From contig NZ_GL732487.1 in assembly GCF_000187745.1 (NCBI RefSeq), positions 1 to 49,036 on the forward strand: a stretch of DNA of 49,036 bases, given 5' to 3'. This document shows positions 19,988 to 28,794 of this stretch, piece after piece. The notes beneath the pieces were generated by a model that was given only the letters and a program-made list of their open reading frames with translations, had not been told where the DNA came from and did no database searches. Source of the DNA: Streptococcus sp. M334. GTDB taxonomy: Bacteria; Bacillota; Bacilli; Lactobacillales; Streptococcaceae. Both the position numbers and the translations under genes were made by a program. Position 1 is the first letter of the stretch. Each line of letters begins with the position of its first letter.

Positions 19988-20954
19988 TTCTTACAACTCC
20001 TGCCCAACGAGAGGCTTCTTCTTGAATTTTCTTAGCTGCTCCGTAATACAAATCTTTTAGGATTTCTTCAACGGTTTCTTCTTTGGAAACAAGGCCTGCA
20101 ATTTGACCTGCCATAACAGAGCCACCATCCACATCTCCGTGAACAACCGCTTTGGCTAGAGCACCTGCTCCCATTTGTTCAAAAATTTCCAAATCTGGAT
20201 TTTCTTGTTTAAAGGCGTCTTTCTCAGCTTTTTCAAAATCACGAGTCAACTGATTTTTAATCGCACGAACAGCATGTCCAAAGTGTTGAGCTGAAATCGT
20301 AGTATCAATATCTCGAGCTTTTAATATCTTGGCCTTATAATTTGGATGGGCATTAGACTCTTTTGCAACGACAAAACGAGTTCCAACCTGAACCGCCTCT
20401 GCACCTAGCATAAAGCCAGCCGCAGCACCTTCACCATCCGCAATCCCTCCTGCAGCAATAACAGGAATAGATACAGCAGCAGCAACCTGGCGCACCAAGG
20501 TCATGGTTGTTAATTTCCCAATATGTCCCCCAGCTTCCATTCCTTCTGCAATAACAGCATCCGCACCGATTTTTTCCATGCGTTTAGCTAGGGCAACACT
20601 TGGTACAACTGGAATAACTGTAATACCAGCTTCATGGAAACGTTCCATGTATTTGCTTGGATTTCCTGCTCCTGTTGTCACTACCTTAACACCTTCCTCG
20701 ATAACAAGGTCTACAATATCTTCCACAAAGGGAGACAAAAGCATGATGTTGACACCAAAGGGTTTATCAGTCAATGATTTGATTTTATCAATATTTGCCT
20801 TGACAACTTCTTTAGGGGCATTCCCCCCACCGATAATCCCTAGCCCTCCAGCCTTGGAAACAGCCCCTGCCAAATCACCATCAGCAACCCAGGCCATTCC
20901 TCCTTGGAAAATAGGATAATCAATGTTCAATAATTCTGTAATACGCGTTTTCAT
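19980..20954 (-). CDS. fabK: Enoyl-ACP reductase II (FMN-dependent)
   Basis: A 324-residue FMN enzyme of the 2-nitropropane dioxygenase fold that catalyses the last step of each elongation cycle. It replaces FabI in streptococci. Visible are the N-terminal YPIFQGGMAWVADGDLAGAV, the GGNAP loop and the FMN-binding AAGGIADGEG. It follows acpP after a gap of about 115 bases that holds a FabT-type operator and a hairpin, so it is likely the first gene of a separately tuned segment. Confidence 0.96.
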   Translation of the reverse strand: MKTRITELLNIDYPIFQGGMAWVADGDLAGAVSKAGGLGIIGGGNAPKEVVKANIDKIKSLTDKPFGVNIMLLSPFVEDIVDLVIEEGVKVVTTGAGNPSKYMERFHEAGITVIPVVPSVALAKRMEKIGADAVIAEGMEAGGHIGKLTTMTLVRQVAAAVSIPVIAAGGIADGEGAAAGFMLGAEAVQVGTRFVVAKESNAHPNYKAKILKARDIDTTISAQHFGHAVRAIKNQLTRDFEKAEKDAFKQENPDLEIFEQMGAGALAKAVVHGDVDGGSVMAGQIAGLVSKEETVEEILKDLYYGAAKKIQEEASRWAGVVRND

Positions 20955-21000
20955 AGTGCCTCCATCGTTTCTTGCTTACGTAATAGTTCGATATCGTCAT

Positions 21001-21017
21001 AATTTGAAAATCAAACT
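21001..21017 (-). promoter_or_regulatory. Probable FabT operator upstream of fabK
   Basis: AGTTTGATTTTCAAATT on the minus strand is a near-perfect TTTGA-TCAAA palindrome. It matches the FabT box known from pneumococcal and lactococcal fab promoters. It lies about 50 bases upstream of the fabK start. FabT is encoded in the same cluster and is known to bind with acyl-ACP as co-repressor. Confidence 0.75.
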
Positions 21018-21029
21018 ATTGCCTAAACA

Positions 21030-21056
21030 AGAGGGAGCGGGTTTCCCTACTCCTTC
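21030..21056 (-). terminator. Weak terminator or attenuator between acpP and fabK
   Basis: On minus, GGAGTAGGG-AAA-CCCGCTCC forms an imperfect GC-rich hairpin 15 bases after the acpP stop, followed by only a mixed CTCTTGTTT. It could terminate part of the acpP transcripts. Confidence 0.5.
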
Positions 21057-21070
21057 TATCTATATTCTGT

Positions 21071-21295
21071 TTATTTTGTTTGCTCTTCAACGTAGGCAAC
21101 CAAGTCACCAACTGTTTTCAAGTCATCTTCTGCTTCGATTTGGATATCAAAAGCATCTTCGATTTCTGAGATTACTTGGAACAAGTCCAATGAATCTGCA
21201 TCCAAATCATCAAAAGTTGATTCAAGTGTTACTTCTGATGCGTCTTTCCCAAGTTCTTCAACGATAATTTCTTGTACTTTTTCAAATACTGCCAT
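21071..21295 (-). CDS. acpP: Acyl carrier protein
   Basis: A 74-residue acidic carrier. The phosphopantetheine attachment site is Ser35 in [20 protein letters not shown] precedes the ATG. It sits between fabH and fabK and is the central substrate carrier for the operon's enzymes. Confidence 0.96.
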   Translation of the reverse strand: MAVFEKVQEIIVEELGKDASEVTLESTFDDLDADSLDLFQVISEIEDAFDIQIEAEDDLKTVGDLVAYVEEQTK

Positions 21296-21353
21296 GATAG
21301 GACTCCTTTAAAATAAATAGTTTTTTATAACAATGTGTTCACCACATGATTAC

Positions 21354-22328
21354 CTAAATTGTAAGAATGAGCGTGCCCCAGGTCAAGCCTCCACCGAAGC
21401 CTGATAGCAGAACAGTCTGACTACCATCTAAACGGATGAGGCCTTGTTCTACACACTCTGAAAGTAAAATCGGGATACTGGCTGCACTGGTATTTCCATA
21501 TTCCATCATATTGGCTGGAAGTTTGTCTCGGTCGACACCGATTTTCCTAGCCATCTTATCTAAAATACGGTCATTAGCCTGATGAAGTAGCAGATAATCC
21601 AAGTCTGTCGCCTCTACAGGAGATTCTTCAATGGTCTGTTTGATAGACTTAGCTACATCTCGAATAGCAAAATCAAAGACTGCGCGTCCATCCATCTTCA
21701 AAAATGAATCTGCATTTTCTTGATTTGAAAATGGAGAATGTAGACCTGAATGTCCATAGGTCAGACACTCGCTGCGACTTCCATCACTATTGAGACTCTC
21801 AGCCAAGAAATACTCTTGCTCGCTAGCTTCTAACAAGACACCACCAGCACCATCTCCAAACAAAACAGCTGTTGATCGGTCCGACCAATCGACCGCTTTA
21901 GAGAGGGTTTCGCTACCAATTACCAAGCCTTTTTGAAAGCGTCCAGAAACGATAAACTTTTCAGCAGTTGAAAGAGCAAATACAAATCCACTACAAGCAG
22001 CTGTTAAGTCAAAAGCAAAGGCTTTTTTTGCACCGATATTAGCTTGAACACGAGCAGCTGTAGAGGGCATCATCGAATCTGGAGTAATGGTAGCTAGGAT
22101 GATAAAATCCAACTCCTCTCCTGTGATTCCATCTTTAGCCATCAGTTTCTTAGCAACCTCTGTAGCCAAATCACTAGTAGATTCTATTCTTGAGATATGC
22201 CTTTGTCGTATTCCCGTCCGACTTGAAATCCACTCATCATTGGTATCCATAATCTGAGCCAAATCATGATTTGTAACCACTTGCTCTGGCACATAATGAG
22301 CAACCTGGCTTATTTTTGCAAAAGCCAT
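21354..22328 (-). CDS. fabH: 3-oxoacyl-ACP synthase III
   Basis: A 324-residue KAS III that starts fatty-acid synthesis by condensing acetyl-CoA with malonyl-ACP. The nucleophile is Cys112 in [18 protein letters not shown] and GNTSAASIP hold the catalytic His and Asn. The start shares one base with the fabT stop, so it is translationally coupled to the regulator. Confidence 0.96.
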   Translation of the reverse strand: MAFAKISQVAHYVPEQVVTNHDLAQIMDTNDEWISSRTGIRQRHISRIESTSDLATEVAKKLMAKDGITGEELDFIILATITPDSMMPSTAARVQANIGAKKAFAFDLTAACSGFVFALSTAEKFIVSGRFQKGLVIGSETLSKAVDWSDRSTAVLFGDGAGGVLLEASEQEYFLAESLNSDGSRSECLTYGHSGLHSPFSNQENADSFLKMDGRAVFDFAIRDVAKSIKQTIEESPVEATDLDYLLLHQANDRILDKMARKIGVDRDKLPANMMEYGNTSAASIPILLSECVEQGLIRLDGSQTVLLSGFGGGLTWGTLILTI

Positions 22329-22762
22329 TATCTCAAATCCTCCAAAAATTGATAAAGATTAGTCAAACCTTTGCTCATAACCTCAATTTCTTGCTTACTC
22401 ATACCATCAATGATTTTTTCAACCATGGCCTTGTGGAAGCGTTTATGTAGCCTATGAACCAAGCGACCTTTCTTTGTCAAATGCAGATGCACCACACGTC
22501 GATCATGTTCTGAACGAATGCGTTCAATGTAACCCTTGCGTTCGAGATTATTCAAACTAGTCGTAACTGTCCCAAGAGTCACCATCAACTCTTTCGACAC
22601 TTTACTTGGTGTTACATCTGGGAATCTCCCAATCACATCAATCGTATGCATTTCTTTGATGGAGACATCCTTGAAACGACTACCTCTCAAGCTAACTTCC
22701 TCAATGACGAGGACATTGTTAAATATAGATGTTAAATATTCATTAATTCGTTGGTAGTCCAA
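22328..22762 (-). CDS. fabT: MarR-family fatty-acid synthesis repressor
   Basis: A 144-residue winged-helix MarR protein that represses the fab operon when bound to long-chain acyl-ACP. The helix-turn-helix lies about residues 50-85 ([28 protein letters not shown] region), followed by the wing with [10 protein letters not shown]. Position between fabM and fabH matches the known locus. It has its own promoter at 22818-22846 and is likely autoregulated. Confidence 0.95.
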   Translation of the reverse strand: MDYQRINEYLTSIFNNVLVIEEVSLRGSRFKDVSIKEMHTIDVIGRFPDVTPSKVSKELMVTLGTVTTSLNNLERKGYIERIRSEHDRRVVHLHLTKKGRLVHRLHKRFHKAMVEKIIDGMSKQEIEVMSKGLTNLYQFLEDLR

Positions 22763-22817
22763 TCTTTCTTTCCCTCCTTCTCAAAAAACTTTTACAATCA
22801 AAACATTTGACAAAAGA

Positions 22818-22846
22818 ATTATATCAAACTTCAAAGAATGGCGCAA
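22818..22846 (-). promoter_or_regulatory. Promoter of fabT-fabH-acpP with FabT-like half-sites
   Basis: On minus, TTGCGC (22846-22841), 17 bases, TATAAT (22823-22818). The sequence AGTTTGATATAAT spans the -10, and GTCAAATG lies just downstream, giving TTTGA and TCAAA half-sites about 13 bases apart. This fits autoregulation by FabT but is a weaker operator than the fabK one. Confidence 0.65.
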
Positions 22847-22854
22847 GTATTTTT

Positions 22855-23640
22855 TTATTTTCCTGTAAATTTAGGTCTTCTTCTCTCCGAATGAGCCCGA
22901 ACTCCCTCTTTGAAATCCTCTGTTTTGGCCAGTGATTCCTGCAGATGCAGTTCTAAAACAGCATAATCTTGCCAATCTTTAAATTGGCTCTCCCAAACCA
23001 ACTTCTTGATGGCTGCATAGGAATTACTTGAACCACGTCTTAATTTTTTAAGAAGCTGTTCTCTGGTTTTTTCTAACCTATCAGCTTCCGAAATACGGTA
23101 AACCACACCCCACTCTAGAGCTTTTTCTGCTGTTAAAGCCTCTCCTGTCATGGCTAGTTGAGCAGCACGCGTCACACCGATACTTCGGCTCAAGAGATGA
23201 ATTCCTCCTGCATCTGGAGCCAAACCAACTCCAACAAAGGCTTGGATAAATTTAGCCTTATCGGTCGCTAAACAGAAATCTGCGGCAACAGCCATATTTG
23301 CTGCAGCACCTGCAACAGCTCCATCAACCTCCATCAAGACAGGTTTAGCAATTTGCTTGATTTTATAAGAAATAGCATTGACCAATTCTGCGATTTTCGT
23401 CAATGATGGAATATCATCTTCATCCACCGCCCGCTTCATCTCTACTAAATCTCCCCCAACTGAGAAGACTTTGCCATTCGCATTGATCAAGATAAAATGC
23501 ACAGCTGAATCCTCTTCCGCCAGAGTCAAGGCTTCTAAAATTTCCTCACACATGGGAATATGGAAACCATTTGCGACCTCAGGACGATTCAAGGTAATAA
23601 TTGCCAAATCCTCTTCAAGCTGATAAATAATATGTTCCAT
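22855..23640 (-). CDS. fabM: Trans-2,cis-3-decenoyl-ACP isomerase (FabM), crotonase family
   Basis: A 261-residue crotonase-fold protein. In streptococci the gene at this place, upstream of fabT, makes the cis double bond that commits acyl chains to unsaturated fatty acids. Oxyanion-hole segments are visible: [10 protein letters not shown] near residue 60 and the [16 protein letters not shown] stretch near 110. RBS AAGGAGTCC precedes the ATG. The assignment rests on locus as much as on motifs, since crotonases have many substrates. Confidence 0.9.
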   Translation of the reverse strand: MEHIIYQLEEDLAIITLNRPEVANGFHIPMCEEILEALTLAEEDSAVHFILINANGKVFSVGGDLVEMKRAVDEDDIPSLTKIAELVNAISYKIKQIAKPVLMEVDGAVAGAAANMAVAADFCLATDKAKFIQAFVGVGLAPDAGGIHLLSRSIGVTRAAQLAMTGEALTAEKALEWGVVYRISEADRLEKTREQLLKKLRRGSSNSYAAIKKLVWESQFKDWQDYAVLELHLQESLAKTEDFKEGVRAHSERRRPKFTGK

Positions 23641-23794
23641 CTGGACTCCTTTTTTATTTTTATAAGCAAGTTAAATTATTTTGTTTTCAAAGTATATCTT
23701 TTTTATTCTAAAAAAGCAAGAATAAGAATGTAATAAGTGTCTCAGCCGATTTTAGATTCCTTATCTTTTCCTGTAAAATAGCTTATTTTCTTCA

Positions 23795-23823
23795 TTGAAA
23801 AAAGGCTTTCTTTCTGCTATAAT
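23795..23823 (+). promoter_or_regulatory. lysC promoter
   Basis: TTGAAA (23795-23800), a 17-base spacer and TATAAT (23818-23823) lie 30 bases before the lysC ATG. No lysine-riboswitch-like leader fits in so short a distance. Confidence 0.8.
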
Positions 23824-23852
23824 CGTATAAAATACTTACTTTAGGAGTTCTT

Positions 23853-25217
23853 ATGAAAGTTGTTAAATTTGGAGGTAGCTCTCTTGCCTCTGCTAGTCAA
23901 TTAGAAAAAGTTTTGAACATCGTAAAAAGTGATTCAGAGCGCCGTTTTGTAGTCGTTTCTGCGCCTGGTAAACGCAATGCTGAAGATACTAAGGTTACGG
24001 ATGCCTTGATTAAATACTACCGCGACTATGTTGCTGGTAACGATATTAGCAAGAGTCAAAACTGGATTATCGACCGCTATGCCGCTATGGTTAGTGAATT
24101 GGGACTGAAACCAGCCGTTCTAGAAAAAATTTCAAAAAGTATTCGCGCCTTAGCCACTCTTCCTATTGATGAAAATGAATTTCTCTACGATACTTTCCTC
24201 GCAGCGGGTGAAAATAACAATGCCAAATTGATCGCTGCCTATTTTAACCAAAACGGTATCGATGCACGCTATGTTCATCCTAGAGAAGCTGGGATTGTGG
24301 TAACGAGTGAACCTGGCCACGCTCGCATCATTCCATCAAGTTATGACAAGATTGAGGAATTGACAAATACAAATGAAGTCCTTGTCATTCCTGGTTTCTT
24401 TGGAGTTACCAAGGAAAATCAAATTTGTACCTTCTCACGTGGAGGCTCAGACATTACAGGTTCTATCATTGCTGCAGGGGTTAAAGCTGATCTCTATGAA
24501 AACTTTACGGATGTTGATGGTATCTTTGCAGCCCACCCAGGAATTATCCACCAACCACACTCGATTCCTGAGTTAACCTACCGTGAAATGCGTGAGTTGG
24601 CTTATGCAGGATTCTCAGTTCTTCATGACGAGGCACTTCTTCCTGCCTACCGTGGAAAAATTCCTCTCGTTATCAAGAATACCAACAACCCTGACCATCC
24701 AGGCACTCGTATCGTTCTAAAACACAATAGTGATGAATTTCCAGTTGTGGGAATTGCTGGTGACTCAGGCTTTGTCAGCATCAACATGTCTAAATACCTC
24801 ATGAACCGTGAGGTGGGATTTGGACGCAAGGTTCTTCAAATCCTTGAAGATCTCAACATTGGTTGGGAACATATGCCAACAGGTATCGACGATCTTTCAA
24901 TCATCCTTCGTTCTCGTGAACTAACTCCTATCAAGGAAGAAGAAATCCTTCGTCAGTTGGTTCAAAAGGCTGAAGTAGACCATGCAGAAATCGAACACGA
25001 CCTTTCAATCATTATGATTGTTGGAGAAAAAATGAAGAGTCATATCGGAGTAACTGCTACTGCGACACGTGCTCTATCTGAAAATAAGATTAATATCCAG
25101 ATGATGTCTCAAGGTTCTAGTGAAGTATCTATTATGTTTGTTGTCCATAAGGACCAAGAGAAAGCAGCAATTAAAGCCCTCTACAATGCCTTTTTCGGTG
25201 AAAGTAAGGAAGTCTAA
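23853..25217 (+). CDS. lysC: Aspartate kinase
   Basis: A 454-residue enzyme phosphorylating aspartate, first step toward lysine, threonine, methionine and diaminopimelate for peptidoglycan. The N-terminal KFGGSSLASASQLEKV and FSRGGSDITGS are the kinase signatures. Two C-terminal ACT domains (about residues 310-450) provide allosteric feedback. RBS TTTAGGAG precedes the ATG. Two bases separate its stop from the DUF956 gene. Confidence 0.95.
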   Translation: MKVVKFGGSSLASASQLEKVLNIVKSDSERRFVVVSAPGKRNAEDTKVTDALIKYYRDYVAGNDISKSQNWIIDRYAAMVSELGLKPAVLEKISKSIRALATLPIDENEFLYDTFLAAGENNNAKLIAAYFNQNGIDARYVHPREAGIVVTSEPGHARIIPSSYDKIEELTNTNEVLVIPGFFGVTKENQICTFSRGGSDITGSIIAAGVKADLYENFTDVDGIFAAHPGIIHQPHSIPELTYREMRELAYAGFSVLHDEALLPAYRGKIPLVIKNTNNPDHPGTRIVLKHNSDEFPVVGIAGDSGFVSINMSKYLMNREVGFGRKVLQILEDLNIGWEHMPTGIDDLSIILRSRELTPIKEEEILRQLVQKAEVDHAEIEHDLSIIMIVGEKMKSHIGVTATATRALSENKINIQMMSQGSSEVSIMFVVHKDQEKAAIKALYNAFFGESKEV

Positions 25218-25219
25218 TC

Positions 25220-25591
25220 ATGGCCCAATCTCTTAACAAAACAGTGCTTCTCAATACGACAGGAACTTCTTACCTCTCTATAGCTGGGAAAGTTGGGAAA
25301 TTTCTGGTCGGAGATCAGGCTTTGGAATTTTATCCAGATGTCAATGTCGAACAATTTATCCAGATTCCTTGGGACCATATCAACCAAATTGGAGCCAATG
25401 TCACTGGTCGCAAAATCAGTCGCCACTTCGAAGTCTTTACAGACAGAGGAAAATTCCTCTTTGCATCAAAAGACTCAGGTGCCATTCTCAAAATTGCTCG
25501 CGAAAAACTGGGCAACGACAAAGTCGTCAAGCTTCCGACCCTAATTCAGACCATTGGTCAAAAATTTAAAAATCTATTTGCAAAAAAGTAG
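25220..25591 (+). CDS. DUF956 family protein (ManO-like)
   Basis: A 123-residue soluble protein of the DUF956 family, often encoded next to mannose-type PTS operons and sometimes called ManO. Biochemical role unsettled. It has a PH-like small-domain look (LVGDQALEFYPD..., GRKISRHFEVFTDRGKFLFASKDSG) and a basic tail. No PTS genes are in the window. It lies 2 bases after lysC. Its 3' end carries the -35 element of the serS promoter. Confidence 0.85.
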   Translation: MAQSLNKTVLLNTTGTSYLSIAGKVGKFLVGDQALEFYPDVNVEQFIQIPWDHINQIGANVTGRKISRHFEVFTDRGKFLFASKDSGAILKIAREKLGNDKVVKLPTLIQTIGQKFKNLFAKK

Positions 25592-25606
25592 AAACTTTAG
25601 TATAAT
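25578..25606 (+). promoter_or_regulatory. serS promoter, overlapping the end of the DUF956 gene
   Basis: TTGCAA (25578-25583), a 17-base spacer and TATAAT (25601-25606). Transcription would start about 25613, right at the T-box leader. Confidence 0.75.
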
Positions 25607-25612
25607 CATAAC

Positions 25613-25789
25613 AACGGATAAGTAGGTTATCTTCTTCTTTCAGAAAGTCTGCGGGTGCTGCGAGCAGATAGGAGGGATAGGTGAAATTCTACCGTTAGTA
25701 ACAATTACATACACAATCAAGTGCACACCTGTGAAGTTGGATGGAACCGTGGCCCTGCCACTCCAACGCTTTATCAGGTGTGCTTTTTT
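25613..25789 (+). promoter_or_regulatory. T-box riboswitch controlling serS
   Basis: The leader opens with Stem I closed by AACGG...CCGTT (25613-25696). The 3' side of the Stem I specifier loop reads GAAATTCTACC, in which TCT followed by A is the probable serine specifier. The conserved T-box GGATGGAACCGTGG is at 25739-25752. The terminator is formed by GCACACCTG (25723-25731) and CAGGTGTGC (25775-25783), with internal GTTGG/CCAAC and GTGG/CCAC pairs and a T-run at 25784-25789. Uncharged tRNA(Ser) should stabilise the antiterminator and allow serS transcription. Confidence 0.9.
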
Positions 25790-25804
25790 CATAAAGGAGT
25801 TCTT

Positions 25805-27079
25805 ATGTTAGATATCAAACGCATTCGTACAGACTTTGATGCTGTCGCAGAAAAATTGGCTACACGTGGTGTAGATGCTGCTGTTTTGAATGAGATGAAA
25901 GAAATCGACGCTAAACGTCGTGACATCTTGGTCAAGGTTGAAACTCTCAAAGCAGAACGTAACACAGTTTCAGCTGAGATTGCCCAAGCCAAACGCAACA
26001 AGGAAAATGCAGATGACAAGATTACTGACATGCAAAATCTATCTTCTGAAGTCAAAGCCTTGGATGCTGAATTGGCAGACATCGATGCTAAATTGACAGA
26101 ATTTACCACTACTCTTCCAAACATCCCAGCTGACAGCGTTCCTGTTGGGGCTGACGAAGACGACAATGTGGAAGTTCGCCGTTGGGGGACTCCACGCGAG
26201 TTTGACTTCGAGCCAAAAGCTCACTGGGATCTGGGTGAAGACCTTGGTATCCTTGACTGGGAACGCGGTGGTAAGGTAACAGGCGCTCGCTTCCTCTTCT
26301 ATAAAGGGCTCGGTGCTCGTTTGGAACGTGCTCTCTACAACTTTATGTTGGATGAACACGGAAAAGAAGGCTATACTGAAGTCATCACACCTTACATGGT
26401 TAACCACGACTCTATGTTTGGGACTGGTCAATATCCAAAATTCAAGGAAGATACTTTTGAACTCAGCGACAGCAATTATGTCCTGATTCCTACAGCTGAA
26501 GTTCCTCTAACAAACTACTATCGCGATGAAATCCTGGACGGTAAAGACTTGCCAATCTACTTCACTGCTATGAGTCCATCATTCCGTTCTGAGGCTGGTT
26601 CAGCTGGTCGTGATACGCGTGGTTTAATTCGTTTGCACCAATTCCACAAGGTTGAAATGGTGAAATTTGCCAAACCAGAAGAATCTTACGAAGAATTGGA
26701 AAAAATGACAGCCAACGCTGAAAATATCCTTCAAAAACTCAACCTTCCATACCGTGTCGTTGCTCTCTCTACTGGAGATATGGGCTTCTCAGCTGCTAAA
26801 ACTTACGACTTAGAAGTTTGGATTCCAGCACAAAATACCTACCGTGAAATCTCAAGCTGTTCAAACACAGAAGATTTCCAAGCCCGTCGTGCTCAAATCC
26901 GTTACCGTGATGAAGCTGATGGAAAGGTTAAATTGCTCCACACCTTAAACGGTTCTGGACTTGCAGTTGGACGTACAGTGGCTGCTATTCTTGAAAACTA
27001 CCAAAATGCAGATGGTTCTGTGACCATCCCAGAAGTTCTTCGTCCATACATGGGTGGAGCTGAGGTCATCAAACCATAA
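25805..27079 (+). CDS. serS: Seryl-tRNA synthetase
   Basis: A 424-residue class II synthetase. The N-terminal coiled-coil arm (about residues 28-100) contacts the long variable arm of tRNA(Ser). Class II motifs are visible: [13 protein letters not shown], the motif 2 segment [20 protein letters not shown], and motif 3 [17 protein letters not shown]. The start is the ATG at 25805 after AAAGGAG. A frame extending to 25721 runs through the T-box terminator and is not real. Confidence 0.96.
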   Translation: MLDIKRIRTDFDAVAEKLATRGVDAAVLNEMKEIDAKRRDILVKVETLKAERNTVSAEIAQAKRNKENADDKITDMQNLSSEVKALDAELADIDAKLTEFTTTLPNIPADSVPVGADEDDNVEVRRWGTPREFDFEPKAHWDLGEDLGILDWERGGKVTGARFLFYKGLGARLERALYNFMLDEHGKEGYTEVITPYMVNHDSMFGTGQYPKFKEDTFELSDSNYVLIPTAEVPLTNYYRDEILDGKDLPIYFTAMSPSFRSEAGSAGRDTRGLIRLHQFHKVEMVKFAKPEESYEELEKMTANAENILQKLNLPYRVVALSTGDMGFSAAKTYDLEVWIPAQNTYREISSCSNTEDFQARRAQIRYRDEADGKVKLLHTLNGSGLAVGRTVAAILENYQNADGSVTIPEVLRPYMGGAEVIKP

Positions 27080-27085
27080 AAAAAT

Positions 27086-27117
27086 AAGGTTTAGCTATTT
27101 CTAGCTAGACCTTTTTT
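27086..27117. terminator. Bidirectional terminator between serS and the TDT transporter gene
   Basis: AAGGTTTAGCTA-TTTC-TAGCTAGACCTT is a 12-bp stem with one G-U pair. It is followed by T's on plus and preceded by A's that become T's on minus. It overlaps the last codons of the convergent TDT gene. Confidence 0.8.
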
Positions 27118-28004
27118 CGTAACCAATTCAGATAAGCACCCAATACAAAGAATAAAATAGTTAGGCATATAATAGTTTCAGCCAAGACCAGATAATCTAG
27201 AAATGGAAGCTTCAATATTCCCTGAGCCATCTTGAGCGAGGTAGCCGTGATAATGGTTGGGAAGGTGAGGGCTGAGAAGGCTGGTTGAAAGCCTTGTTTT
27301 AAAATATTGGGCAGGCAAGTTAAAACAAAGAAAAAGAAGGATTGAGAAGCCAAAATCATAACGATTAAGACCCAAGTCGGTAGGCTGGCACCTCCAACCC
27401 GAACCAGGGAAGCCAAGAGTAGAGAGAAAGGAGCACAGTAGATTCCTTCCTGTCCAAGCATGGCTAGTGGGAGTGGATGTTGCTTTAAATCACTATAAAT
27501 AAGGGGATAGAGATAGAAGGTCAAGAGAAAACCAAAACTCAAGGTCGCATAGGCAATCTCGATGATGCCCACAAGCGGATAGGTCAAGGCTGCCACTGCT
27601 ATCCCCACATAAAGTACCGTCCAGCTAGGAGTGGAATGAACCCTCCGACCCGGATAGGCAAATTTGATAGTGAAGCCAGCAATCAGAGCCACATCCAAGA
27701 GAAATGAAAACCACCAGAGTCCCTGTGCTACCAAAGGAAGATGAGGGAATACGCGAAAGACATAAGTCGATAAAATCATCCCAGCCATGGGAAAGGTCGC
27801 CATTCCTGACAAAAGAGGGGGCTTGGTCAATTCCTGCTTGGTTTCCTTCCAATTAAAGAGATGCAAAATCAGAAAGTAAATCCACAAAATCAAACCTGCT
27901 AGACTCAACAGATGGGACAGAACCGGCAACGTATCTAAAATGAGATTTCCAGCTCCTGCTAAACCTAGCAAACAACCAGAAAATACTAAGGGGAGTTTTT
28001 TCAT
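27105..28004 (-). CDS. TDT-family membrane transporter (TehA/SLAC1-like)
   Basis: A 299-residue protein with about ten predicted transmembrane segments, of the tellurite-resistance/dicarboxylate transporter (TDT, SLAC1/TehA) family. Family members are anion channels or carriers; substrate cannot be read here. PPLLSGMATFPMAGMILSTYVFR and GMAT/FPTI-type motifs in repeated helix pairs support it. The start is the ATG at 28004 after GGAGGTTAGG. A longer frame from TTG at 28016 would include that ribosome binding site. Monocistronic, convergent with serS. Confidence 0.85.
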   Translation of the reverse strand: MKKLPLVFSGCLLGLAGAGNLILDTLPVLSHLLSLAGLILWIYFLILHLFNWKETKQELTKPPLLSGMATFPMAGMILSTYVFRVFPHLPLVAQGLWWFSFLLDVALIAGFTIKFAYPGRRVHSTPSWTVLYVGIAVAALTYPLVGIIEIAYATLSFGFLLTFYLYPLIYSDLKQHPLPLAMLGQEGIYCAPFSLLLASLVRVGGASLPTWVLIVMILASQSFFFFVLTCLPNILKQGFQPAFSALTFPTIITATSLKMAQGILKLPFLDYLVLAETIICLTILFFVLGAYLNWLRKKV

Positions 28005-28064
28005 CCTAACCTCCAATAATCATGTTAGTTTCAGTATAGCATAAAAGCGCTTAAATGAGGACTT

Positions 28065-28101
28065 AAAAAACGAAGTCCGATTATTTCAGACTTCATTTTT
28101 T
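28065..28101. terminator. Terminator of the AhpD-like gene, possibly bidirectional
   Basis: GAAGTC (28072-28077) pairs with GACTTC (28089-28094), with GA/TC extending the stem past one mismatch. A-runs on the left give TTTTTT on minus and a T-run follows on plus. Confidence 0.75.
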
Positions 28102-28114
28102 ACTCAGATATGAA

Positions 28115-28663
28115 TTAAGCATAAGGTTGCAATTCTGGGTTAATTGGGGTATTAGCTAGGTTGTTGGCATAGTTGCAAAGACTGGCAAGACTAACACCGA
28201 GAACCACATCCAAGGCATTTTGTTGGCTATAGCCAACTTCTAGAAACTCAGACAAGGCTTCATCGCCTACACGACCCTTGGTATTGATAACTGCCAAGGT
28301 AAACTTAGCTAGGGTGTCCAATTTAGGATCTGTTTCAATTGGAGTACGATTGCGGAGGGCTTGAAGCAGGTCATCATTCATTTGGATTTGTTTGATTGAA
28401 AATGCTGTGTGACCTGCGACGCAGAAAGCACAACCATTGGTCACAGCTGCCGTGATTTGCACTACTTCGCGCTCAACGGGGGTCAGGCTGTTGCGACGGT
28501 TGATAGCTCCGACAGTACGGTAAGCCTCTAAAGCAGTCGGTGCATTAGCCAAGAGACCGATTAGGTTGGGAATATAGCCATTGTTATCTTTTTCTACTGT
28601 TTCAAGAACTTCTTTCACTTCTGCTGGTGCTGATTCTACTGTATGAATTGTAAATGTTGTCAT
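28115..28663 (-). CDS. Carboxymuconolactone decarboxylase / AhpD-like protein
   Basis: A 182-residue AhpD-fold protein. The redox motif Cys78-Ala-Phe-Cys81 followed by His85 (GCAFCVAGH) is the peroxidase-type CxxC of the alkylhydroperoxidase D family, so a thiol peroxidase or reductase role is likely. True substrate unknown. The start was set at the ATG at 28663, seven bases after AGAGG; an ATG immediately before it (28666) is possible, and the longer frame from 28681 includes the ribosome binding site. Single gene with its own terminator. Confidence 0.85.
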   Translation of the reverse strand: MTTFTIHTVESAPAEVKEVLETVEKDNNGYIPNLIGLLANAPTALEAYRTVGAINRRNSLTPVEREVVQITAAVTNGCAFCVAGHTAFSIKQIQMNDDLLQALRNRTPIETDPKLDTLAKFTLAVINTKGRVGDEALSEFLEVGYSQQNALDVVLGVSLASLCNYANNLANTPINPELQPYA

Positions 28664-28765
28664 CATAAAACCTCTTTTCATGTTGTTGAAATCTAGTCTA
28701 TCACAGATTCTATACCGTGTATAATATATATTTTAAATTGCATCGATAGAAATTTTTTATGAAAG

Positions 28766-28792
28766 CAAAAAATCACACGCGATGTGTGATTT
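28766..28792 (-). terminator. Terminator of the sodium:amino-acid symporter gene
   Basis: AAATCACAC-GCGAT-GTGTGATTT is a perfect 9-bp stem, followed on minus by six T's. It begins 2 bases past the stop codon. Confidence 0.85.
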
Positions 28793-28794
28793 CA

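Noticed and set aside
25721..25804. N-terminal extension of serS
   Set aside because: It is the T-box and terminator hairpin of the leader; the ribosome binding site AAAGGAG precedes the ATG at 25805.
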